Made by a program: the position numbers and the translations under genes. This document shows, piece after piece, positions 1-5,408 of a DNA stretch of 7,172 nucleotides (within the stretch, counting starts at the first letter, position 1; every line of letters starts with the position of its first letter). The notes beneath the pieces are model-generated. The model was not told the DNA's origin. It saw nothing but the letters and a program-made list of their open reading frames with translations, and made no database searches. Origin of the DNA: Syntrophobacterales bacterium (GTDB lineage: Bacteria > Desulfobacterota > Syntrophobacteria > BM002); assembly GCA_030601545.1 (NCBI GenBank), contig JAUVTM010000109.1, forward strand, positions 1-7,172. Direction: 5' to 3'.

Positions 1-569
1 GTTGGCCGTCTACTGATGGTTGCCGCAACCTTCGGGGTAAAAAATCCTCCGATGCGGACATCAGCCTCCTCACCCTTCCCCAGCTTCACCAGCTTCTTTT
101 TGATCTCATATTCATCGCCGCCACCTGCTAGGAAGGATAGAACTGCCCGTCGTTCAGCAGAGACCGCAGTGCTGTCAAGACCGGAAGGTGTCGGATCTTG
201 GGCTTCTGGTTCGGAACCCCCCTGAGCCACCTCAATGAACATGGTCGGTTCTGTTAGTTTTTGATCCTCCTGAATCTCTGCCGGACTCAGGGTGAAGACT
301 ATGGTGTGTTTGCCTACGAGAATCTGATCTCCGTCTTTCAGCTTGGTGCTTGTGACCCGCTCGCCATTTACAAAGGTACCGTTTTTGCTCTGCAGATCAG
401 TTAAGATGAATTCTCTCCCGGCAGGATCGATACGAGCATGGTAGCCAGAGACCAGTAGATTCTCTACAATAATGTCATTGTCCGGTTCCCTGCCCATTGT
501 CATGCTCTGCCCGGTAAGTTCAAACTCTTTCAAAGCCAGGTCCTTAAACTGTAGAGTCAATAGAGCCAT
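1..569 (-). CDS. Tandem FHA-domain protein, partial (runs off left edge)
   Basis: The frame opens at an ATG at 569, six bases after a clear AGGA Shine-Dalgarno, and stays open to base 1, so 189 residues are visible and the C-terminus is missing. Residues ~20-93 form an FHA domain, a phosphothreonine-peptide binding fold: GRE (26-28), SGYH (41-44) and SKNGTFVNG (61-69) are the family signatures. The common SRxH motif reads SGYH, so its arginine is replaced, while the more conserved Gly-Arg, Ser, His and Asn-Gly are kept. An acidic, Pro/Ser-rich linker (~95-140) leads to the start of a second, more degenerate FHA-like domain (~143 onward), with LGK in place of the GR motif and ATISRRP near the cut. 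It starts 44 bases after the PP2C phosphatase gene on the same strand. I infer that it reads or scaffolds threonine phosphorylation that the phosphatase reverses. Its target is unknown. Confidence 0.88.
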   Translation of the reverse strand, partial: MALLTLQFKDLALKEFELTGQSMTMGREPDNDIIVENLLVSGYHARIDPAGREFILTDLQSKNGTFVNGERVTSTKLKDGDQILVGKHTIVFTLSPAEIQEDQKLTEPTMFIEVAQGGSEPEAQDPTPSGLDSTAVSAERRAVLSFLAGGGDEYEIKKKLVKLGKGEEADVRIGGFFTPKVAATISRRP

Positions 570-613
570 GATTCATCCTACCCCGCCAGCGATTTCTATG
601 CGCCACTGGCTTC

Positions 614-1411
614 CTAACTACTGGATCCAAACAGTTTATGCAAAAACCCTTTCTCTTCTTTCTGAAGAAAACATACGACCGCAGTAACGTTGTCCAGGCC
701 TCCTCTCTCATTGGCCATATCTATCAATCGGCTACAAATTTCCTCGAGTTCCCCCCCTTCAAGCACGGCCTGGTGAATTTCGTCATCATCGAGCATATCA
801 GTGAGCCCGTCACTGCACAGAATGATCAAATCACCCGGAAGGGGTTGCATCTCATATACATCTGCCTCCACGGTCTCATGTATGCCAACTGCCCGTACCA
901 GGATATGCTTCATGGGAATTGAGGCGGTGTTGGGGTCCCAGTTTGGATTTTTCCGGATGTGCTCGGCAAAAAGAGTATGATCCTGAGTTAGCTGTTCGAT
1001 GCTATCTTCACGAACGAGGTAAATGCGACTGTCGCCCACGTTGGCAGTTACCAGCGTGTCGCGGTACAGATAGGCAACGGCCGCAGTGGAACCCATGCCT
1101 TTGTATGATCCTTGATCCTGGGAAAGCTGATACACCACGCGGTTGGCCAGCTCTATGCTGTGACAAACGGCTGTGGCCGCTGGCGACATATTGCTCTCGT
1201 CTGTCTCCTGGGCCACAGGGGAGGTATGAAAGGCCTCCATGTAGTCTTTGACGCTACTGACCACTGTACTGCTGGCAACTTCGCCAGCCCGGTGTCCTCC
1301 CATACCGTCTGCAACTATATAAAGACCCACCTGATCGTCAATATAAAAGGAGTCCTCGTTATTTTCTCTCTTCCTGCCAGTATCGGTGCTTCCAGCCGAA
1401 AATGTCTTCAT
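614..1411 (-). CDS. PP2C-family (PPM) serine/threonine protein phosphatase
   Basis: A complete 265-residue protein, a normal length for a bacterial stand-alone PP2C/PPM catalytic domain. These enzymes remove phosphate from Ser/Thr residues using two or more Mn/Mg ions. All the family motifs are in order: an N-terminal RENNEDSF block (15-22) with the first metal-region acidic residues, ADGMGGHRAGEVAS (34-47) with Asp35-Gly36 as metal ligands, GMGSTA (105-110), NVGDSRIYL (124-132), LTQDHTLFAEH (141-151), CSDGLTD (199-205) with Asp201, and GGLDNVT (237-243) with Asp240. No signal peptide or membrane segment is visible, so it is probably cytoplasmic. The ATG at 1411 is the only good start, because an in-frame stop lies nine codons upstream; its Shine-Dalgarno is weak (AGCGGG). 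The FHA gene follows in the same direction, a pairing typical of Ser/Thr phospho-signalling clusters. The substrate and partner kinase are not visible here. Confidence 0.96.
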   Translation of the reverse strand: MKTFSAGSTDTGRKRENNEDSFYIDDQVGLYIVADGMGGHRAGEVASSTVVSSVKDYMEAFHTSPVAQETDESNMSPAATAVCHSIELANRVVYQLSQDQGSYKGMGSTAAVAYLYRDTLVTANVGDSRIYLVREDSIEQLTQDHTLFAEHIRKNPNWDPNTASIPMKHILVRAVGIHETVEADVYEMQPLPGDLIILCSDGLTDMLDDDEIHQAVLEGGELEEICSRLIDMANERGGLDNVTAVVCFLQKEEKGFLHKLFGSSS

Positions 1412-1438
1412 AGAATACCCGCTGTGCCAGTGCTGTTC

Positions 1439-1516
1439 CTACAAATCCAATGCCAAGTCGTCTTTAGCCTTTGCCAAAACACTAGGGTTTGTGTCATAAG
1501 GTATCAAGAAAGCCAT
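1439..1516 (-). CDS. Possible 25-codon mini-ORF between the small protein and phosphatase genes
   Basis: An ATG at 1516 opens four bases after the stop of the upstream 88-91 aa gene and runs 25 codons (peptide starting MAFLIPYDTN, ending in Leu) to a TAG at 1439, which is 27 bases before the phosphatase start. It fits the operon's tight spacing and has an unremarkable soluble composition with no membrane segment. The only ribosome-binding hint is a weak GGG. It could be a translated leader that couples ribosomes into the phosphatase gene, a small peptide, or chance. I recognise no family. Confidence 0.25.
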   Translation of the reverse strand: MAFLIPYDTNPSVLAKAKDDLALDL

Positions 1517-1520
1517 AACG

Positions 1521-1787
1521 TTAACCCGACTCATACTGTTCCTTGGACTTCTCAACCGCCATAAAATTCAAGTACAATGCGTACGCCTCATCAACCACCA
1601 CTTCCAATTTGTCCGTGGTGAACGGCAAGTGGGGAGTGATGGCTTCCCGGATGCATTCCATCATGAGGTCGTGCTCACCAGTATTGGGAACAATACGCCG
1701 CATATCCAAATAAATATGTTGCATACGATCACGGACTGTATTAATGAGCTCTCGGGTGATGATCTGGTACGTCTCCTGCTCATTCAT
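1521..1787 (-). CDS. Small conserved-looking protein of unknown function (88 aa)
   Basis: I do not recognise this protein. It is about 88 residues, mostly predicted helix, soluble, mixed-charge and cysteine-poor, with no signal peptide or membrane segment. Two in-frame ATGs are possible. The one at 1796 gives 91 residues but leaves only two bases after GGAG. The one at 1787 (MNEQETYQ) leaves eleven, which is long but more usable, so I prefer 1787. An in-frame TAG five codons upstream of 1796 rules out a longer form. It heads the minus-strand run that continues into the PP2C phosphatase and FHA genes, so it may act in that signalling module as a partner or adaptor; this is inference from position only. 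Codon use looks ordinary and there is no competing frame with better motifs. Confidence 0.7.
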   Translation of the reverse strand: MNEQETYQIITRELINTVRDRMQHIYLDMRRIVPNTGEHDLMMECIREAITPHLPFTTDKLEVVVDEAYALYLNFMAVEKSKEQYESG

Positions 1788-1920
1788 TACCAGCATGTCT
1801 CCAGTCCGCTATCTGTCTGTGGTTGAGCATGGTACCACGCTTGTTTGGAAATGTCACAAGAATTAGGCCACGACTCAAACCAGCAAAATCAATCATCCTC
1901 CCAAGCACATTTCAGTCATA

Positions 1921-2277
1921 TTACTGGGTGTCGTCCTTCTTTTTGGAAAGGGTTTTAACCACCCAGGGCTTTAGCCTGCCTCTGTGATCATAGAACTCAC
2001 CGAAACGGGCAATAACCTTCTTGGTTTTAGCAACCGCCTGTTTGCGCAGTCCAGTATTAAGACCGATGCGCAGATATTCTATTGGGGTTATAAATGGAGC
2101 CAAAACATTGTGGCCGTAACGATCACAACCCATATGCACACACTTGGCATGGAGAGTATGATTTTGACCGTACGCAGTCCCGCTCAAAGAAGTGTACGAC
2201 TTAAATACTTTGCAGTTGTTACAGCCAGCAACTTTGATAAAGTAAGGTATCTCCTTCGCCTCGACAGTCTCAGTCAT
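1921..2277 (-). CDS. Unrecognised Cys/His-rich small basic protein (118 aa)
   Basis: I do not recognise this family. The frame is open from a TTG at 2406, but the better start is the ATG at 2277 (MTETVEAKEI), preceded by AGGGG at five bases. That gives 118 residues. The N-terminal half has a CNNC pair (Cys19, Cys22) and a cluster HTLHAKCVHMGC (His40, His43, Cys46, His48, Cys51), with His56 further on: a pattern compatible with a zinc-binding knuckle. The C-terminal half is strongly basic, contains LRKQAVAKTKK and a GEFYDHRGRLKPW stretch, and ends in SKKKDDTQ. No membrane segment is predicted for this start. A metal-stabilised nucleic-acid-binding protein is one reading, but nothing here proves it. 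It sits alone: 124 bases separate it from the next gene on the same strand, and it is divergent from era. Confidence 0.6.
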   Translation of the reverse strand: MTETVEAKEIPYFIKVAGCNNCKVFKSYTSLSGTAYGQNHTLHAKCVHMGCDRYGHNVLAPFITPIEYLRIGLNTGLRKQAVAKTKKVIARFGEFYDHRGRLKPWVVKTLSKKKDDTQ

Positions 2278-2410
2278 CGCAACCCCTAGAGCTTTGTGAT
2301 GCATCTGCTCATTGGTCCCTCGAGGTAATGCAAAAACGATACCATTGCTCCTACCCTTTGATGCTGCTAGAATGGTACTGCTGAGTAAACAGCTGGCAGC
2401 AAGCAAGCTT

Positions 2411-2433
2411 GGCTGTGGGCAGTGCCCACCCTA
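2411..2433. repeat. Short GC-rich palindrome (TGGGCAGTGCCCA core)
   Basis: GTGGGC and GCCCAC (2415-2420 and 2424-2429) form a perfect six-base stem around AGT. On the minus strand the flank reads TAGGGTGGGCACTGCCCAC. From memory, this motif recurs between genes in many proteobacteria as a REP-like palindrome. There is no T-run on either side, so it is not a good intrinsic terminator. Confidence 0.55.
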
Positions 2434-2489
2434 CATTTTACTGATGTTGCCGTTCGTTTGAGCAGAATGATGATCCCTAAATTGAGCGA

Positions 2490-2545
2490 TTGTTGATATA
2501 TTGATTTGAAAAAAATTTATTAATTTGAGACTGCTCAATAATTCA
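2490..2545. promoter_or_regulatory. AT-rich tract with small inverted repeat, possible promoter region
   Basis: This strongly AT-rich stretch lies between the divergent 118-aa gene and era. On the plus strand TTGATA (2493-2498) and TTTATT (2516-2521) are 17 bases apart, a weak sigma-70-like pair. Just downstream TTGAG (2525-2529) and CTCAA (2534-2538) form an inverted repeat around ACTG, which could be an operator half-site pair. It is about 260 bases from the era start and 210 from the other gene, so the assignment is tentative. Confidence 0.22.
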
Positions 2546-2574
2546 GTCTTTGCATGCCTCGGGCCTTTGGCCTA

Positions 2575-2648
2575 CCTGGATCCCCGCCTACGCGGGGATG
2601 ACAGGCGATTGCATACTGTCGTCATTCCCGCGAAAGCGGGAATCCAGG
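2575..2648. repeat. Twin-hairpin REP-like element 1 (74 bases)
   Basis: Two perfect eight-base hairpins lie back to back: ATCCCCGC/GCGGGGAT around CTAC (2580-2599) and ATTCCCGC/GCGGGAAT around GAAA (2624-2643). The ends CCTGG and CCAGG are inverted repeats, as are the inner GACAG and CTGTC (2600-2604, 2616-2620). The right-hand unit fits the ATTCCC-N8-GGGAAT pattern that I recall as the neisserial dRS3 repeat; similar units occur widely in proteobacterial intergenic DNA. Mobilisation, mRNA protection and protein binding are all possible roles; none is shown here. Confidence 0.85.
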
Positions 2649-2748
2649 ACATAGGAAGTCATTTACCGAGAATTTCTTGGGGGTAACTATCCAAAACATG
2701 CTGCTGTAACTATTGGATTTATCTGATTAAAAAGATATTGAACAGTCC

Positions 2749-2790
2749 CAAATAAGAAATACGAAATGCGAGATGATAAATGCGCAATGA
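2749..2790 (+). repeat. Degenerate heptamer array running into the era start
   Basis: Six consecutive seven-base units with consensus near GAAATGC (for example GAAATAC at 2756-2762, GAAATGC at 2763-2769, TAAATGC at 2777-2783). The era start codon lies inside the fifth unit and the Shine-Dalgarno-like GAG (2770-2772, seven bases before the ATG) inside the fourth, so the array supplies the translation start of era and its first three codons. Confidence 0.75.
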
Positions 2791-3670
2791 TTTCAAATCC
2801 GGTTTCGTTTCCATAATCGGTGCTCCCAATGTGGGCAAATCTACCCTGCTTAATCAGCTCATAGGAGAGAAGCTCGCCATCATATCTCCCAAACCCCAAA
2901 CAACCCGTAACCGTATTCTGGCAGTGAAAACCAATCCGGGATTCCAAATGATTTTCTTGGACACCCCTGGAATTCACCAGGCCAGGGGTAATCTCAACCT
3001 TGCCATGGTACGCACCGCCTTGGCAACGCTGGCAACAGTTGATTTGATTCTCTTTTTGGTGGAGGCCCAGTCACCAGGCAATCAACGCAACCAGCGTGTG
3101 CTTGAGGCTCTCCAGAGCGTGGAAACCCAGACTCTTTTGGTGGTAAACAAGATAGACTTGGTCCCAGAGGAATCCCTAGCACGCATTGTCGAGCGCTTTC
3201 AGGGTTTGCATCAATTTAAAGGCTCGGCTCATATCTCTGCCTTATATGGCACAGGAATCGATGATCTGATAGCCCAGATTGTCCCTCTCCTTCCTATGGG
3301 GCCTGCCTACTACCCGGAAGATACACTGACGGATCTACCCGAACGGTTTTTCTGCGCCGAAATAATTAGGGAAAAGATCATGAACTTGACCTCAGAGGAA
3401 ATCCCATATGCCGTGGCAGTAACCATAGGCTCCTTTAAAGAAGATGAGCAAAAGAATCTCATCCGCATTCAGGCCGATATTCACGTTGAGAGATCTTCCC
3501 AGAAAGGTATTGTTATTGGCAAGGGAGGGTCCATGCTTCGGGAGATTGGCACACAAGCCCGCTTAGACATGGAAAAGTTGCTTGGCTCCAAGGTTTTTCT
3601 GGAGTTGTGGGTCCGTATTCAGAAAAAGTGGCGAAAAGATCCCCGGGCGCTTAAGGAGTTTGGGTATTAG
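2780..3670 (+). CDS. era: GTPase Era, 16S rRNA-binding ribosome assembly factor
   Basis: A complete 296-residue Era, the usual length. Era is a GTPase that binds the 3' end of 16S rRNA during maturation of the small ribosomal subunit, in the cytoplasm and at the membrane. The N-terminal G domain has G1 GAPNVGKS (14-21), a TT switch I (41-42), G3 DTPG (61-64), G4 NKID (123-126) and G5 SAL (153-155). The C-terminal KH RNA-binding domain carries VIGKGGSMLREIG (245-257) and ends with the typical WVRIQKKWRKDP (277-288). The ATG at 2780 is the only sensible start, since the G1 motif begins 13 residues in; its Shine-Dalgarno is just GAG at seven bases. It is monocistronic here, away from the rnc, recO or der neighbours common elsewhere, and convergent with gspN (39 bases between stops, no obvious terminator hairpin). 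Confidence 0.98.
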   Translation: MRNDFKSGFVSIIGAPNVGKSTLLNQLIGEKLAIISPKPQTTRNRILAVKTNPGFQMIFLDTPGIHQARGNLNLAMVRTALATLATVDLILFLVEAQSPGNQRNQRVLEALQSVETQTLLVVNKIDLVPEESLARIVERFQGLHQFKGSAHISALYGTGIDDLIAQIVPLLPMGPAYYPEDTLTDLPERFFCAEIIREKIMNLTSEEIPYAVAVTIGSFKEDEQKNLIRIQADIHVERSSQKGIVIGKGGSMLREIGTQARLDMEKLLGSKVFLELWVRIQKKWRKDPRALKEFGY

Positions 3671-3709
3671 TAGGCATAGAGCAGAGAAGATGTAGGAGGT
3701 TAGCTATAA

Positions 3710-4591
3710 TTAGAAAAGCCGGAACTCAGGCTGAGCCACGGTGCCTCGCACCTTAAAAGGCAGAGGCTTGCCCCGATTGAGAAAGGCTGCCGCCACCCGT
3801 CGCTTATCTGCGGGAAGGTTCACCATGTCACCATCTAATTGGCCCTTTCCCGCCAGGTTCAAAGTGCTTCTAAATAACCTGGGCTGAAGTATTATTGTGC
3901 CGCTCACAGTTCCCTGGAATCCCTGCCCTTTAAACTCGCACTTGGTAATCTCCAGACTCCCACCAGAGAGCTCAATGGTAGCAGACACCTCGAGTCTCTC
4001 CAGGGTTCTTGTTCTCAGATAGGGTGAGTCTATGGGAAAGCTTCCCTCTTCAAGCTGGAATTCTCCACCGCCGCTAGCATTGACAAGATCGCCAAGGGGC
4101 CCTTTCAAGTTGATGTCTCCGGAAATCTTCCCTGAGACTTGTCGGCCAAGCAATGTAGAGATGGAAGATTGACCTTCCAGCTCGACCCTTTGCCCCCGCA
4201 CTCTCAGTTGGTAGTGTCGGACATCATAAAATGGAGTCAACCGCACGTCCCCGGACAGCGTGCCTCCATAAGCCTGACTGCGCAGGGTGAAGGCAAGACT
4301 TCCTCTGAGCAATGGCAGCACCTTAAAGCGCAAACGCACCTGGTTTGCTTCAAAGAAGAGTTTGCTTTCCGGTTCCGTTGTTCTCACAGCACATTTTGCC
4401 AGCTTCAATCCGGGTGGAAAGGTAGGGGACATATCGGTGATCTCAAACCTCACACCCAACTGCGCATTGGCAATCGCAACCAACCTTTCTTGCAAGCTCT
4501 GGTAAGGAAACTTCCACACGATGAGGATCCCGGCAAAAACAAACCCCCAGAGAAAATAGCCCAACGCTCTCTTTGTCACTACGCGCTTCAT
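3710..4591 (-). CDS. gspN: Type II secretion system protein GspN
   Basis: A 293-residue protein from the ATG at 4591 (MKRVVTKRAL). A basic N-terminus and a hydrophobic segment (~10-26) anchor it in the inner membrane, and the rest should be periplasmic. The body is beta-rich with repeating strand patterns (LSGDVRL, VSGKISGDINLKGPLGDL, GTVSGTIIL, FKVRGTVAQPEFRLF), matching the GspN/AsmA-like fold of deltaproteobacterial T2SS operons. GspN is an accessory inner-membrane component whose exact role is unsettled. The frame can be extended to a TTG at 4618, but that start has no Shine-Dalgarno; the ATG itself has only a weak one (GAG almost touching it, or AGG 12-13 bases away). It is last in the gspL-gspM-gspN order, but 265 bases of repeats separate it from gspM, so its expression may be partly uncoupled. 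The family call rests on context as well as sequence. Confidence 0.85.
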   Translation of the reverse strand: MKRVVTKRALGYFLWGFVFAGILIVWKFPYQSLQERLVAIANAQLGVRFEITDMSPTFPPGLKLAKCAVRTTEPESKLFFEANQVRLRFKVLPLLRGSLAFTLRSQAYGGTLSGDVRLTPFYDVRHYQLRVRGQRVELEGQSSISTLLGRQVSGKISGDINLKGPLGDLVNASGGGEFQLEEGSFPIDSPYLRTRTLERLEVSATIELSGGSLEITKCEFKGQGFQGTVSGTIILQPRLFRSTLNLAGKGQLDGDMVNLPADKRRVAAAFLNRGKPLPFKVRGTVAQPEFRLF

Positions 4592-4619
4592 GCTCAAGAG
4601 CCGACCTATAAACCTCAAC

Positions 4620-4639
4620 GGGCGGGGTAATTCCCGCCC
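4620..4639. repeat. GC-rich perfect hairpin just upstream of gspN
   Basis: GGGCGGG (4620-4626) and CCCGCCC (4633-4639) form a seven-base perfect stem with a six-base loop, 28 bases before the gspN ATG. No T-run follows on either strand, so it is not a standard intrinsic terminator. In the gspM-gspN transcript it could slow ribosomes or ribonucleases, or partly attenuate transcription. On the minus strand it begins TAGGGCGGG, resembling the palindrome at 2411-2433. Confidence 0.6.
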
Positions 4640-4704
4640 TAAGTATCTTTTAGCGCATTCTAGGTTGTGTCAAAACTCAAGTTGCCGGGTGCGACCGTCG
4701 ACCC

Positions 4705-4804
4705 CGTCATTCCGGAATCCCGAGGCCGTCGGGATATCCGGAATCTAGAAAAAAACTATCATTTCTGGATACCGGATCTCGGCTTCGCCTCGTCCGGTAT
4801 GACG
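4705..4804. repeat. Twin-hairpin REP-like element 2 (100 bases)
   Basis: The ends CGTCATTCCGG (4705-4715) and CCGGTATGACG (4794-4804) are inverted repeats matching at 10 of 11 bases. Inside lie two hairpins: TCCGGAATCCCGA with TCGGGATATCCGGA (4711-4723, 4729-4742), and ATACCGGA with TCCGGTAT (4769-4776, 4793-4800), with GGC-TTC-GCC near the tip. An A-rich spacer separates them. The half-units share GTCATTCC and CTGGAT with element 1 but are arranged the other way round. It fills most of the gspM-gspN gap. It resembles a small non-coding, possibly MITE-like repeat; no transposase is nearby. Confidence 0.8.
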
Positions 4805-4819
4805 ATCAGTGCTACTTCC

Positions 4820-4854
4820 GAAATCCGCAATCCCAAATCTACAATCTTAAATCT
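4820..4854 (+). repeat. Degenerate heptamer array abutting the gspM stop
   Basis: Five consecutive seven-base units with consensus near GAAATCC on the plus strand (GAAATCC at 4820-4826, GCAATCC at 4827-4833, TAAATCT at 4848-4854). Read with gspM, the array begins two bases after its TAG stop. It has the same period and NAAATNC core as the array in front of era, and it likewise lies to the right of a twin-hairpin element, here by 15 bases. Confidence 0.75.
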
Positions 4855-4856
4855 AC

Positions 4857-5408
4857 CTACGCCTCCTTGCTGCCCATCACCCGGGGTGCTTTGCGCAATT
4901 TACGAGTTACCACCACCAGGTTCACTTCCAGCTGAGACTTATCTCGCTGTTGTGGCCGGATAGTAAGTCTCCTGATGCGCACTTGTTCTGGTGCCGCCTC
5001 AATATGGTAGAGGTAGGGTATCAGCCGGTCCAGTGACACCCCCTTAAGCCGCATTTCAACCTGTTCTTCCTGGTGCATGTCACCGAGTGATTTCACAGAC
5101 GGCCGCATGAATTCGATCTGCCGTTTTATCCCATCGCGGCCGGCCAGCCCCTCCAGAAAGGCAAATAAGGTAAAATCCTGCTTCCGATTGCGCAAGTTCT
5201 TCTCAACTCGAGCATTTTCTGCCTGCATTTTCCGGTACAGCTGCTCCAGACGGACTAGTTCCTGTAAACGCTTTTCGCTCCGTTGGATGTTTGTCGCTAA
5301 CTTCGCTTTTTGTCTGAAAATGGGGCGTATCAGCCACTGGCTCACCGCAAGGATTACCACCACGGTAGCCGCAATCCAGATCAGTTGTCTTTGATTGATC
5401 CCTGTCAT
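4857..5408 (-). CDS. gspM: Type II secretion system protein GspM (PilO-like)
   Basis: 183 residues with the architecture of GspM/PilO: a short cytoplasmic N-terminus, one membrane helix (~9-24), a charged coiled coil (~33-75) and a small periplasmic ferredoxin-like domain (~95-170, with VEMRLKGVSLDRLIPYLYHIE and VRIRRLTIRP). In type II secretion GspM pairs with GspL in the inner-membrane platform that links the GspE ATPase to the pseudopilus. The ATG at 5408 overlaps the gspL stop as ATGA, and a GGGGAAGG Shine-Dalgarno precedes it by 3-6 bases, so translation is probably coupled to gspL. Sequence identity in this family is low; the call rests on topology and position. A type IV pilus PilO is the alternative, but the gspN downstream favours type II secretion. 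Confidence 0.85.
   Translation of the reverse strand: MTGINQRQLIWIAATVVVILAVSQWLIRPIFRQKAKLATNIQRSEKRLQELVRLEQLYRKMQAENARVEKNLRNRKQDFTLFAFLEGLAGRDGIKRQIEFMRPSVKSLGDMHQEEQVEMRLKGVSLDRLIPYLYHIEAAPEQVRIRRLTIRPQQRDKSQLEVNLVVVTRKLRKAPRVMGSKEA

Noticed and set aside
1439..1475. Sigma-54-like promoter (TTGGCA followed by TTTG) before the phosphatase
   Set aside because: The -12 GC dinucleotide is missing at the required spacing, and the genes look cotranscribed from further upstream.
1112..1564. 150-codon open frame on the plus strand
   Set aside because: It lies mostly antisense to the PP2C gene, whose motifs are all in the minus-strand frame; the plus-strand peptide has no recognisable motif.
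2290..2362. Small minus-strand ORF (about 19 codons) preceded by TAGGAG
   Set aside because: The Shine-Dalgarno is only two bases from the ATG and the peptide has no supporting features.
2278..2406. N-terminal extension of the 118-aa protein from a TTG, which would look like a short hydrophobic leader
   Set aside because: The TTG lacks a Shine-Dalgarno, the leader has no basic N-terminus, and an ATG with AGGGG at five bases exists downstream.
2749..2790. CRISPR or other spaced direct repeat
   Set aside because: Units are seven bases, contiguous and degenerate, without spacers.
4139..4630. 163-codon open frame on the plus strand over gspN
   Set aside because: Antisense to a full-length gspN with a plausible membrane anchor and strand pattern; the peptide is low in coding character.
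4620..4639. Intrinsic terminator
   Set aside because: The stem is perfect but neither strand has a T-run after it.
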